In this document: positions 41,930 through 50,624 of the stretch, one piece after another
How the letters are laid out: every line of letters starts with the position of its first letter
Numbering within the stretch: position 1 is the first letter of the stretch
NCBI RefSeq assembly: GCF_003867015.1
Contig: NZ_CP032548.1
Coordinates: forward strand, 1,121,001 to 1,185,000
DNA from: Tenacibaculum singaporense
GTDB taxonomy: Bacteria; Bacteroidota; Bacteroidia; Flavobacteriales; Flavobacteriaceae
Reading direction: 5' to 3'
Length of the DNA stretch: 64,000 nt
The notes under the pieces: generated by a model
The model's database searches: none
What the model was told of the DNA's origin: nothing
The model's input: the letters and a program-made list of their open reading frames with translations, nothing else
Program-made: the position numbers and the translations under genes

Positions 41930-43684
41930 ATGAGTACAGATATTGAAAATTTATTTAAAGACAAAGTTTTAGGGCACCCAGCAGGTTTGTTCGTTTTGTT
42001 TTTTACAGAAATGTGGGAGCGTTTTTCTTATTATGGAATGCGTGCCATATTAGTTATCTTTTTAACAGGAGCCATAACGGGTAGTAACCCTGGGTGGGGA
42101 TGGAGCACATCAGCGGCATTATCTCTTTTAGGAACATATGCTTTATTCGTTTATCTAACACCTCTTCTAGGAGGTTGGCTAGCTGACAATAAAATTGGTT
42201 ATAGAAGAGCAGTAGTAATTGGAGCTTTGCTGATGACACTAGGACATGCAGCTATGGCTGTTGAGACACCTACTTTTCTTTATATAGGAATTGCTTTGTT
42301 AATTGTAGGAAATGGTTTCTTTAAGCCTAACATGACTTCGATTATCTCAAAAATGTATGCAGGAAAAGATGATAAGAAAGATGGTGCTTACAACATTTTT
42401 TATATGGGAGTAAATGCTGGAGCTTTTATTGGAATAATGCTTTGTGGTTGGGTTGGAGAAAAAATAGGATGGTCATGGGGATTCGGTTTGGCAGGAATCT
42501 TTATGTTGTTAGGTATGTTACAGTTTTATTTTGCACAGCCTCTTTTTGGAAGTTTAGGAGATAAACCAGCTAAAAAAGATGTAAAGAGCATAGAGGAAAC
42601 AGTTGATGTTGACGCTGAAAAAAGAAACCCTTTTTCAGTTGTGGACTATGCTTTAATAGCAGTTTTTACTGTATCAGCATTAATATTCATTTTTAATGAT
42701 CCTTTAAGTAAAATAGGAAACATACAAACGTTAAACTTTACGGTTGCAGGAATGAGTGATTCCTTGTTTTTTGCTCTATTGGCAGCAATAAGTTTTATCG
42801 TATTGTTGATTGTTAGAATTCCTAGGTACACAAAAATAGAAAGAGATAGAATGATTGCGTTTGCAATATTCTGTTTATTTACAATATTTTTCTGGGCTGC
42901 ATTTGAACAGGCGGCTGGATCACTCCCAATTTATACCAGAGACTTTACAAATAGAGTTTTAGAAGGTACCGCAGGAACAGTATTTAAAATAGTTGACTTA
43001 TTAGTAACAGTAGTACCATTAGGTATAATTACTTACGTGTTAATTAGTTTGTTTAGAAAGACGTTTAATAAAATAGGTTTAGCAAACATTATCTTAGGGA
43101 CAAGTTTCTTGATTGTTTGGGCTATTGTTTTATATAAACTTTATGTAGAATTTAATGATCCGAATACTGAAGTTCCAGTAACTTGGTTTGCGATATTAAA
43201 TTCATTATTCATTATTATTTTTGCTCCATTATTTACGAAGTGGTGGGATAGTAGATATAACCCTCCAGCATCTGTAAAATACTTCTTAGGATTAGCATTA
43301 TTAGCTTTAGGTTTTGGTTTTCTTGCGTTTGGAGCGAGAAATGTAGCTGCTGGTGCAGAAGGAGCAAGTTTAAGCATGATTTGGCTAGTATTAGCGTATT
43401 TATTCCACACATTAGGTGAGCTTTGTTTATCACCAATGGGATTATCATACTTAAGTAAGTTAATTCCAACTCGTATGATTGCATTTATGTTTGGAGTTTA
43501 TTACCTAGCCATTGCAATAGGTAACAAATTAGCTCACTATGTTGGAGGTGACATCGAAAAGATTACACAAGAGTATAGTTTATCAGGTTTCTTCTTGATA
43601 TTTACGATTATACCTTTTGCATTAGGTATCGTTTCGTTGTTACTACATCCATTACTAAAAAAATTAATGCACGGAGTTAAATAA
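41930..43684 (+). CDS. second POT family peptide transporter
   Basis: A 584-residue paralogue of the preceding protein (FTEMWERFSYYGMRAILVIF; YMGVNAGAFIGIMLCGWVGE), longer by roughly 120 residues, mainly a linker plus additional hydrophobic segments in the centre (about residues 225-400). Presumably a different substrate preference. A weak hairpin (CCTTGGTAGT/ACTATCAAGG, 41870-41899) lies between the two genes, so partial readthrough is likely. Confidence 0.94.
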   Translation: MSTDIENLFKDKVLGHPAGLFVLFFTEMWERFSYYGMRAILVIFLTGAITGSNPGWGWSTSAALSLLGTYALFVYLTPLLGGWLADNKIGYRRAVVIGALLMTLGHAAMAVETPTFLYIGIALLIVGNGFFKPNMTSIISKMYAGKDDKKDGAYNIFYMGVNAGAFIGIMLCGWVGEKIGWSWGFGLAGIFMLLGMLQFYFAQPLFGSLGDKPAKKDVKSIEETVDVDAEKRNPFSVVDYALIAVFTVSALIFIFNDPLSKIGNIQTLNFTVAGMSDSLFFALLAAISFIVLLIVRIPRYTKIERDRMIAFAIFCLFTIFFWAAFEQAAGSLPIYTRDFTNRVLEGTAGTVFKIVDLLVTVVPLGIITYVLISLFRKTFNKIGLANIILGTSFLIVWAIVLYKLYVEFNDPNTEVPVTWFAILNSLFIIIFAPLFTKWWDSRYNPPASVKYFLGLALLALGFGFLAFGARNVAAGAEGASLSMIWLVLAYLFHTLGELCLSPMGLSYLSKLIPTRMIAFMFGVYYLAIAIGNKLAHYVGGDIEKITQEYSLSGFFLIFTIIPFALGIVSLLLHPLLKKLMHGVK

Positions 43685-43714
43685 CTCTAAATAAACGTTA
43701 AAACAACCTTTTAC

Positions 43715-43748
43715 AACCTGTCAATTTTAAATGTTGGCAGGTTTTTTT
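43715..43748 (+). terminator. terminator after the second POT gene
   Basis: AACCTGTCAA / TTGGCAGGTT stem (one T-G pair) followed by seven T. Confidence 0.85.
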
Positions 43749-43782
43749 GTAAATTTGGAACACTTATTGAGACTTAAGGAGT

Positions 43783-44301
43783 ATGAAAAAAATAATATTA
43801 GTAGCAGTTTTAACCTTTATTTCACTTGGAGTAAAGGCACAAGATAAAGTAAACTGGTTGAGCTTTGAAGAAGCGATGGAAATGAGCGAGAAAGAGCCAA
43901 AACCAATTTTAGTAGACATTTATACTGACTGGTGTGGCTGGTGTAAAAAAATGGATAAAACAACATATAAAAACAAAGTAATTATTGAGTATATCAATAC
44001 ACATTATTATCCAGTAAAGTTAAACGGAGAAGCAAAACATGATATTACGTTTCAAGGAAAAACGTTTAAGTATCAAGCTCAAGGAAGAAGAGGGTATCAC
44101 CAGTTAGCAGCAGCTATAATGAAAGGACAGTTAAGTTATCCTTCAACAGCTTTTTTTAATACAGAAAGACAGTTATTACAAAACGTACCTGGATATTTAG
44201 AAGAAAAAAGATTTGAAAAAATACTAGCGTATTTTAATAAGGATAATTATAAGAATACACCATGGAAAGAGTTTGAGAAGAACTTTAAAAGCGCCATGTA
44301 A
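43783..44301 (+). CDS. exported thioredoxin-family protein
   Basis: A 172-residue protein with a signal peptide (MKKIILVAVLTFISLGVKAQ) and a thioredoxin-fold domain containing the redox site DWCGWCKKMDK (WCGWC), plus cis-Pro region LSYPSTAFFN. Likely a periplasmic thiol oxidoreductase of the Thioredoxin_7 type. Convergent with comEC, whose stop is 3 bases away. Confidence 0.9.
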   Translation: MKKIILVAVLTFISLGVKAQDKVNWLSFEEAMEMSEKEPKPILVDIYTDWCGWCKKMDKTTYKNKVIIEYINTHYYPVKLNGEAKHDITFQGKTFKYQAQGRRGYHQLAAAIMKGQLSYPSTAFFNTERQLLQNVPGYLEEKRFEKILAYFNKDNYKNTPWKEFEKNFKSAM

Positions 44302-44304
44302 AGT

Positions 44305-46332
44305 CTATTCTTTTAAAATATAAGCACCATTTTGACCAGTATACCAAAATGGTGCTTTTTGTTTATAACAAGTTTCTTTCCATCTGTTAATGTACGATTT
44401 GTAATTACTTCCATCAGCAATAATTTGTTGAGGCTTTAGTGTTGCAATAAGTCTGTTTAAATTAATTTTTGGGCTGTTTTTCAAAATTACTATAGGCTTT
44501 TTAAGTCCATCTATTTGATAAACCCCTAAACTATCTACAATTAAAACTTGCTTGCTTTTATATGAGAAAACATTAAAGGTAGAGTCAATAACTTTAGAAG
44601 AAATATGTTCCCCAATTCTATACGATTGAAGTACTTTTTGTTGATGTAAAATTGAATCATTAGTTCTTCGAATGATTGTTAATTCCTTACCATTTCTCTT
44701 TCCGTAAATTGAGTGTCGGCTTTTGTGAAATACAATAAACTCACTTTTGTTGCTAATTTGATACTTCTGATAAAAATAAACTCCTTGTAGCATCGTAATT
44801 GAAGTCAGTAAAAAAAGGATGCTTTTTGAGGTTTTTTGGACACAAACTTTATATGAGAAAACAATAAAAATATACCAAGCTAGCATTTCCCATAAAGACA
44901 TGGAAATTTCTTTGAATAAAAAATCTTCTTGATGAGCAACCCAATTAACAAAATAGTTCATCATAGAAATAATAATTCCATAAATATTAGCTATAAATTG
45001 AGGAAGGATGTTTAATGTAGCTAGTAAGATAATAATGACCCCAAAGAGCAATATACTTCCTAAAAAAGGAATAATAATTAGATTTGATAGCATAAATAAG
45101 CCTGGAAATTGATGGAAGTAATATAAACTAATAGGTAAAATACCTGCTTGTGCTGCAATTGAAACTGTAAACAAACTCCAACCTTTATCTAGTAACCAAA
45201 GTTTAGGTTTCCAGAGGTTGTAGAGTAATGGTTGCACCCAGATAATGCCAAAAACAGCCAGATAACTCAGTTGAAAACCAACATCAAATAAAAACATTGG
45301 TTTTATTAAAAGTAAGAAGAACATCGAACTGATTAAAGAATACTCAATAATCTTTTTTCGTTTGAATGATTGTCCAATTGCGATAAAAGTGAACATGGTT
45401 ACAGCTCTAATTACAGAGGCTGATAATCCAGCAATAAAAGCAAATGACCACAGAAATAAGACTATAAAAGCGGTTTTAATAATCATTCCTTTAGGAAGTT
45501 TTTCCAAAGGTTTGAATACATAGGAGAGCAATAACAGCAAAATACCAATATGTAATCCTGAAATAGCTAAAATATGAATCGCGCCTGCATTGGTGTAACT
45601 TTCCAGTAGCCCTTTTGAAACCTCTTGTCGTTGACCAAGAAGCAATGCGTTAATCACTGCAAATTCATCGTTTGTAAAATGATACTTTTTTAAGGAAGCT
45701 TGTATTCTTTCTCTAATATGAGCAGATAAACTGATTAAAGAAAGTTTTGAGTTTTCAAGTTTTTTGAATTGATGATCATCTATAAATACTTGATGATAAA
45801 TGTACTGTTTCGCTAAATACTGTTTGTAATCAAATTGATGCGGGTTTAAAGGAGGAATTAATTTTTTAAAAGGAGTTTTTGTAAAAATCTTATTACCAAT
45901 AGTAAGTGAGGTTTTGGTAGTATCTTTTTGAATGTTTAGAAGAACATATCCATTTGTTTTACTGGAACCAACCTGTGAGACCTTAGCCACATACTTTGTA
46001 TAATAATTCCCAGGTTTTAATACTTTTTGTATGATGAGGATAGAAGCAGAATTCTCAGTTAATCGATGTTCGTAATAGCTCTTATAATTCTTTGGGTTGT
46101 GAATATATGTAGCGCTAATTCCAATAAAAACAAAGAACAATAATATGGCTATACTAAATGCTTTTCGCATTTCAGTTCTTTTTAAGAAATAAAGAATGAT
46201 GAGAAACCCTATTAAAGAATAAGCCAAGTATATAAAATTATACAACCAAATCTGTGTATAAAACTGAAGAGTTATTCCAGCAATAAGGCACACCAAAAAG
46301 TGAAAAGGAGGGTATTCTAACAATTTTTTCAT
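44305..46332 (-). CDS. comEC: ComEC/Rec2 family DNA-uptake channel
   Basis: A 675-residue polytopic protein. DUF4131-type N-terminal region (about 25-190), then the ComEC competence core with HILAISGLHIGILLLLLSYVF, SASVIRAVTMFTF and VGFQLSYLAVFGI. The C-terminal part after about residue 490 is short and shows no metallo-beta-lactamase HxHxDH, as in many Bacteroidota proteins. Should form the inner-membrane channel for single-stranded DNA in natural transformation, though competence has rarely been shown in this group. Confidence 0.92.
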   Translation of the reverse strand: MKKLLEYPPFHFLVCLIAGITLQFYTQIWLYNFIYLAYSLIGFLIILYFLKRTEMRKAFSIAILLFFVFIGISATYIHNPKNYKSYYEHRLTENSASILIIQKVLKPGNYYTKYVAKVSQVGSSKTNGYVLLNIQKDTTKTSLTIGNKIFTKTPFKKLIPPLNPHQFDYKQYLAKQYIYHQVFIDDHQFKKLENSKLSLISLSAHIRERIQASLKKYHFTNDEFAVINALLLGQRQEVSKGLLESYTNAGAIHILAISGLHIGILLLLLSYVFKPLEKLPKGMIIKTAFIVLFLWSFAFIAGLSASVIRAVTMFTFIAIGQSFKRKKIIEYSLISSMFFLLLIKPMFLFDVGFQLSYLAVFGIIWVQPLLYNLWKPKLWLLDKGWSLFTVSIAAQAGILPISLYYFHQFPGLFMLSNLIIIPFLGSILLFGVIIILLATLNILPQFIANIYGIIISMMNYFVNWVAHQEDFLFKEISMSLWEMLAWYIFIVFSYKVCVQKTSKSILFLLTSITMLQGVYFYQKYQISNKSEFIVFHKSRHSIYGKRNGKELTIIRRTNDSILHQQKVLQSYRIGEHISSKVIDSTFNVFSYKSKQVLIVDSLGVYQIDGLKKPIVILKNSPKINLNRLIATLKPQQIIADGSNYKSYINRWKETCYKQKAPFWYTGQNGAYILKE

Positions 46333-46420
46333 AGCTCTTTAAAGTTATGAAAAAACTCTGAATTTGAATAATTTTGTAGTTAATGTTTATTGTAAATTAA
46401 TAAATGTCTAATGTTTGTGT

Positions 46421-47275
46421 TTAATATGTTTTTTCATAATTCTTTAGGAATTTTACTTTTAGCGAGTTGTTTAAAGTTTTTAATTCCTCAATTAATTGTA
46501 GAAACTCCAAAATATCATTGCTATACTCTTTTAGGTTATTTTGGGATTTATAAGGTATTATTGTGATTGTTCTTGAAAAAATACAATTTTGAATTTTGTT
46601 TAAATGAATTAAAAGATCTCCTTCAAGAAAAGGCATATAAATAAAAATCTTTTCAATGTAATAATTTACTTTTTTAACACCATCTAAAAATATTAAATCA
46701 CCGATTTTAATATTTAAGCCTTTTGGAGTTATATTTAAATCAACTTTTGAACAGATCTTTTTAAATATATCCTTATCTAAGGAAGTATCGATTTCTTCTT
46801 TAGCTCCTTCATGAATCCATTTTTTTACATTATTTCCATGAGTTATTAGAGAATCATTTAAAGCACAAATAATTGCATATGCTTCTTTTTTCTTGTTTTT
46901 TTCAGATCTTTTTATAACTATAAAGTAGAAAATAAAGCTAGCTATATATGCAAAACAAAGTTTAGAAATAACAGATTCAATATTTTTTTCAAATACAGAG
47001 TTAAATGATTCTACAAAGACAAACTTTAGAAGTATAATAAAGACAATACTTAAAATTAAAAGAAAATTAATGAGTATATTTTTATTTACAAATTTTGTTT
47101 TTTGTCTAACATAAATACCAATGGGAGAAGATATTGGGATAGAGCTAATGTTGTGTTTGTCATCTATTTGGACTAAGTTGTCTGATGTGATTTGTTTATG
47201 CCCCTTGCCATATATTCCTGGATTAGCTTTGAGAAAAAAACGGGCTTGTTGTTTTTTATTAGGTTTTTGTTCCAT
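46421..47275 (-). CDS. membrane protein of unknown function
   Basis: 284 residues. A basic, Lys-rich N terminus (about 1-65) precedes two transmembrane helices (about 67-88 and 103-121), then a cytoplasmic, Ile/Lys/Asn-rich region with a predicted beta section (about 180-250). No domain recognised. Its A+T content looks higher than that of flanking housekeeping genes, which fits an accessory gene. Separated from comEC by 88 bases. Confidence 0.7.
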   Translation of the reverse strand: MEQKPNKKQQARFFLKANPGIYGKGHKQITSDNLVQIDDKHNISSIPISSPIGIYVRQKTKFVNKNILINFLLILSIVFIILLKFVFVESFNSVFEKNIESVISKLCFAYIASFIFYFIVIKRSEKNKKKEAYAIICALNDSLITHGNNVKKWIHEGAKEEIDTSLDKDIFKKICSKVDLNITPKGLNIKIGDLIFLDGVKKVNYYIEKIFIYMPFLEGDLLIHLNKIQNCIFSRTITIIPYKSQNNLKEYSNDILEFLQLIEELKTLNNSLKVKFLKNYEKTY

Positions 47276-47330
47276 AGCATTAATATATTGTTTAAAGACG
47301 AAGTTATCTAAAATAGGGCGAAGACCAAAG

Positions 47331-47364
47331 AAAAAGCAACCTCAAAAGAGATTGCTTTTTTTAA
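47331..47364. terminator. terminator after the 111-aa gene
   Basis: AAAAAGCAACCTC / GAGATTGCTTTTT-type stem with T-runs on both strands. Confidence 0.7.
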
Positions 47365-47365
47365 T

Positions 47366-47701
47366 CTATTCAATTTCTATATATTCAGATTTACCTCCAG
47401 ATAAATCTCCATTCAACCAATTCCAGTCAAACGATAATTTTAGTTTTCCATTTTTTGTTTTTGAAATTGTACCTGCTGATTCTCCTACTTTCAATTCTCC
47501 TCCGGTTGTTAAGCACTGATATAAGAGTTTAATTTCGGAATTTTGAGTTTGTTTTCCAATTATAAAACCTTCTTGTATTGTTCCTCCTTTATATTTTCCG
47601 GTAATAGTAGTTCCATTTTGGAAATAATGAAAAATGGTTTCATTCGATGATAATCCACTTTTGTTTTCAGTAGCCACAAATTTTTTGTTGTCTAAATTCA
47701 A
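47366..47701 (-). CDS. 111-residue beta-rich protein (family mislabelled N-acetylglutamate synthase)
   Basis: A small cytoplasmic protein with repeated strand-turn units (TIFHYFQNGTTITGKYKGGTIQEGFIIGK; KLSFDWNWLNGDLSGGKSEY). Similar Bacteroidota proteins often carry the database label N-acetylglutamate synthase, but there is no GNAT fold or acetyl-CoA loop here, so that name should not be used for function. Real role unknown. Confidence 0.72.
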   Translation of the reverse strand: MNLDNKKFVATENKSGLSSNETIFHYFQNGTTITGKYKGGTIQEGFIIGKQTQNSEIKLLYQCLTTGGELKVGESAGTISKTKNGKLKLSFDWNWLNGDLSGGKSEYIEIE

Positions 47702-47784
47702 TTTGAGTTTTTTTATTAGTTATAGCTTATAAAATATCCTTTGGTAACAAATTTCAATAAAAATAAATAAAAGAATCAAATAAA

Positions 47785-47833
47785 AAAGCAACCTTACTGG
47801 TTACTGAGTGTAGCCGAAGTAAGATTGCTTTTC
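47785..47833 (-). terminator. lysS terminator built on a palindromic repeat
   Basis: Outer stem AAAGCAACCTTACT / AGTAAGATTGCTTT encloses TTACT-GAGTGTAGCCGA-AGTAA, a diverged copy of the 24-base repeat seen at 36027 and 36423. Confidence 0.7.
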
Positions 47834-47858
47834 AATTATATTAAGTTTCAGAAATAAC

Positions 47859-49556
47859 TTATACGATTTCTACAAATAAACCTTCCTCTGTTTTTTCAAC
47901 TTTTGCAAGACTATTTTTAGTTAACCCTTTAATGGTTTTATCCCATTTTTTATTAGACAAACCACTTTGAGCTTTTAAATCATTTAAACCTATTTTTTCA
48001 GCTTTTTCTAATAAAGCCAGTACGGCTTTTTCATCGTCGTTTAATTCAACTGTAGGAGCTTTCTTTTCAGGCTTCATTTGTGGGAAGAATAACACTTCTT
48101 GAATTGACGGATTGTTAGTTAAATACATAATTAAACGATCCATTCCAATTCCTAATCCAGAAGTAGGAGGCATACCATATTCTAACGCACGTAAGAAATC
48201 TTGATCAATAAATTCACCAGCTTCATCATCACCACGAGCTGCTAATTTTAATTGTGCTTCAAAACGCTCACGTTGATCGATAGGGTCATTTAACTCAGAA
48301 TATGCGTTGGCAATTTCTTTACCACATACCATTAACTCAAAACGCTCAGTTAATTCAGGATTATCACGGTGTTCTTTACACAATGGAGACATTTCTTTTG
48401 GATAATCGGTAATAAATGTTGGTTGAATGTAGTTTCCTTCACATTTTTCACCAAAAATCTCATCAATTAACTTTCCTTTACCCATCGTGTCATCTACCTC
48501 GATACCCATGTCTTGAGCAGCTTTACGGATTTCATCTTCCGATTTTCCGTTGATGTCAAAACCAGTAAAGTGTTTGATAGAATCTGCCATCGTAACACGC
48601 GCATACGGAGCTTTAAAGTCTACTTTATGCTCTCCAAAAGTAGCTTCGGTAGTTCCGTTTACAGCTAATGCACAATGCTCTAATAATTTTTCAGTGAAAT
48701 CCATCATCCAGTTGTAGTCTTTGTAAGCGACATAAATTTCCATTGCGGTAAATTCTGGATTGTGCGTTCTGTCCATTCCTTCGTTACGGAAGTTTTTAGA
48801 AAACTCATATACACCGTCAAAACCACCAACAATTAAACGCTTTAAGTATAACTCATTTGCAATACGCATGTACAACGGAATGTCTAATGCATTGTGATGT
48901 GTAATAAATGGTCTAGCAGCTGCACCACCTGGTATTGGTTGTAAAATTGGCGTTTCTACTTCAAAATATCCAGCATCGTTAAAAAACTGACGCATTGCAT
49001 TGAATAACTTAGTACGCTTTACAAAAACTTCTTTTACCTGTGGATTCACAACTAAATCAGCATAACGTTGACGGTAGCGCATCTCAGGATCTGTAAATCC
49101 GTCAAAGGTATTTCCTTCAGCGTCTACTTTAGGTAATGGTAATGGTTTTAAAGACTTACTTAATAATTTAAAATCTTTTACCATTACGGTGGTTTCTCCA
49201 ACCTGAGTTTTAAATAACTCTCCTTCTATACCTACAAAATCACCAATATCTAATAACTTTTTGTATACCTCGTTGTACAAAGTTTTGTCTTCACCTGTAC
49301 AAATTTCATCTCTGTTAAAATATACCTGAATGCGTCCTTCACTATCTTGCAATTCAGCAAAAGAAGCTTTTCCTTGAATACGACGAGACATTAACCTACC
49401 AGCAATTACTACCTTTTTACCTTCCTTAAACTCCTGTTTAATCTGTTTGGAATTTGAATTGAATGGAAATAAATCTGCTGGATATGGATTGATACCCAGT
49501 TCACGTAATTTTGATAGTTTTTCTCTACGTACAACTTCTTGTTCTGATAATTGCAT
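47859..49556 (-). CDS. lysS: lysyl-tRNA synthetase, class II
   Basis: 565 residues. N-terminal OB-fold anticodon domain (about 50-160, VVIAGRLMSRRIQGKASFAELQDSEGRIQVY), class II catalytic domain with motif 2 FRNEGMDRTHNPEFTAMEIY and motif 3 GLGIGMDRLIMYL. An extra C-terminal tail of about 65 residues (PTVELNDDEKAVLALLEKAEKIGLNDLKAQ ...) resembles a small winged-helix or lysine-rich extension found in Bacteroidota LysRS. Confidence 0.96.
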   Translation of the reverse strand: MQLSEQEVVRREKLSKLRELGINPYPADLFPFNSNSKQIKQEFKEGKKVVIAGRLMSRRIQGKASFAELQDSEGRIQVYFNRDEICTGEDKTLYNEVYKKLLDIGDFVGIEGELFKTQVGETTVMVKDFKLLSKSLKPLPLPKVDAEGNTFDGFTDPEMRYRQRYADLVVNPQVKEVFVKRTKLFNAMRQFFNDAGYFEVETPILQPIPGGAAARPFITHHNALDIPLYMRIANELYLKRLIVGGFDGVYEFSKNFRNEGMDRTHNPEFTAMEIYVAYKDYNWMMDFTEKLLEHCALAVNGTTEATFGEHKVDFKAPYARVTMADSIKHFTGFDINGKSEDEIRKAAQDMGIEVDDTMGKGKLIDEIFGEKCEGNYIQPTFITDYPKEMSPLCKEHRDNPELTERFELMVCGKEIANAYSELNDPIDQRERFEAQLKLAARGDDEAGEFIDQDFLRALEYGMPPTSGLGIGMDRLIMYLTNNPSIQEVLFFPQMKPEKKAPTVELNDDEKAVLALLEKAEKIGLNDLKAQSGLSNKKWDKTIKGLTKNSLAKVEKTEEGLFVEIV

Positions 49557-49662
49557 TGACTTAATTTTTAAGTAATTTTAATTTAAAGGTGCAAAGATAC
49601 AATCAATTACAAAATTAGACAATGGTAGTATCACATAGATTTTATAAAAAAGTTAATTTTTA

Positions 49663-49693
49663 TTTGTGAGTTTCTGAAAAGAATGTATATTTG
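49663..49693 (+). promoter_or_regulatory. strong promoter with no protein gene downstream
   Basis: TTTG (49663-49666), exactly 19 bases, TATATTTG (49686-49693): identical in form to the tRNA-Glu promoter in this window. No plus-strand gene follows before 50625. Confidence 0.8.
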
Positions 49694-49810
49694 CAGGCTG
49701 TCTAATTTTAAAAGGACAGCATTTAGTTGTGTTGTTAGATACTTTAAATAGTATCATGGTTTTGTTAACCAATGGAAAGCTTCCCTTAGATGGGTTGCTT
49801 TTTTTTTGCA
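49694..49810 (+). ncRNA. candidate small RNA with four hairpins
   Basis: Directly after the promoter come four consecutive local stems: GCTGTC/GACAGC, GATACT-TTAAAT-AGTATC, TGGTT-TTGTT-AACCA, and a terminator stem AAGC-TT-CCC / GGG-TT-GCTT followed by nine T. The expected transcript is about 110 bases. It is not a tRNA, and it lacks the GGAAG apical loop of SRP RNA; no known family is recognised. Promoter plus packed hairpins plus terminator make a non-coding RNA the simplest reading. Confidence 0.65.
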
Positions 49811-49830
49811 GTTTAGTTACGTGTTTTAGT

Positions 49831-49896
49831 AGCTGTTTCCCGCTTTCCGCACTCGCTCTCTTCGAGAAGCTCAAACAAATGCTTCAATCTGGGGAC
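49831..49896. repeat. GC-rich tract, probable dispersed repeat
   Basis: The stretch around CCCGCTTTCCGCACTCGCTC and TCTCTTCGAGA is far more GC-rich than its surroundings and matches no gene. I recall similar intergenic tracts in related genomes, but cannot verify that here. Confidence 0.35.
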
Positions 49897-49919
49897 TAAG
49901 TGTAATTGCTGACTTCTTA

Positions 49920-49971
49920 AATCATGAATACCTGTCATTCCGAACGAGGTACGAGGAGGAATCTCATGATT
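49920..49971. repeat. palindromic repeat with unique flanking arms
   Basis: Core CTGTCATTCCGAACGAGGT... GGAGGAATC related to the element at 33733, enclosed by perfect 8-base arms AATCATGA (49920-49927) and TCATGATT (49964-49971). Confidence 0.65.
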
Positions 49972-50004
49972 GGAAGTAAAAAGCTAAATATAACAAGCTT
50001 ATTT

Positions 50005-50505
50005 CTAAAAGAAAGCGGCTTTATATTCCCAGAACTTAACAAAAAACAGCACTAAGAATACCATAGAAATTGAAAATTTAATGGTTGCAGAAGCTAAAAA
50101 ACCTAAAAAGGCACCAAAAGAAGCTTTAATCGCTCTGTTAGTGTCTTTACTGTCGTAAATTAATTCACCAACCAAGGCACCAACAAAAGCACCAATTAAA
50201 ATTCCGAAAGGGATAGGGGAGAGTAGTCCAATAATTAATCCGATAGTAGTGCCATATACTCCATATTTGGTGCCGCCAAAACGTTTAGTTCCCATAGCAG
50301 GGATAAAGTAGTCAAGAAAAAAGATAATGACAGCAATGACTAAAGTGATTCCTAAAAATGTCCAATTTTGAGGGACAGCTTTTGTTAAATGTAACAATAA
50401 CAAACCTACCCAACTAGTAATAGGACCAGGTAATACTGGTAAAAATGAACCAATAATTCCTAAACAAGCAAATACGAATCCGAGTATTACTAAAAATATA
50501 TCCAT
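50005..50505 (-). CDS. DUF456 membrane protein
   Basis: 166 residues with four to five hydrophobic helices and glycine-rich repeats: LGIIGSFLPVLPGPITSWVGLLL, GTKYGVYGTTIGLIIGLLSPIPFGILIGAFVGALVGEL. DUF456 proteins are small inner-membrane proteins of unknown function. Stand-alone. Confidence 0.9.
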   Translation of the reverse strand: MDIFLVILGFVFACLGIIGSFLPVLPGPITSWVGLLLLHLTKAVPQNWTFLGITLVIAVIIFFLDYFIPAMGTKRFGGTKYGVYGTTIGLIIGLLSPIPFGILIGAFVGALVGELIYDSKDTNRAIKASFGAFLGFLASATIKFSISMVFLVLFFVKFWEYKAAFF

Positions 50506-50559
50506 TAACTTTTTTATTGATAAGACGAAGATATAAAAGCTTTGTTACATATTTATTAA

Positions 50560-50598
50560 CTAAAAAATTAGTTTAAACTAATCTTTTAGTTATATTTG
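50560..50598 (+). promoter_or_regulatory. blaI-type operator and promoter
   Basis: A perfect 16-base palindrome ATTAGTTT-AAACTAAT (50567-50582), preceded by an extra AACTAA half-site, covers the -33 region of a promoter whose -7 box is TATATTTG (50591-50598). A BlaI/MecI repressor dimer would bind here, giving autoregulation of the operon. Confidence 0.65.
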
Positions 50599-50624
50599 TT
50601 TCAGAAATATTTATAAAAGATATC

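Noticed and set aside
47366..47701. N-acetylglutamate synthase
   Set aside because: The label attached to this family has no support in the sequence: no GNAT motif and only 111 residues.
49653..49874. 73-residue minus-strand frame upstream of lysS
   Set aside because: Antisense to the candidate RNA and its terminator and running through the GC-rich repeat tract; no family, improbable.
49757..49900. Plus-strand frame of about 47 codons starting in the candidate RNA (MVLLTNGKLPLDG…)
   Set aside because: It would read through the T9 terminator and the GC-rich tract; kept only as an alternative to the non-coding RNA.
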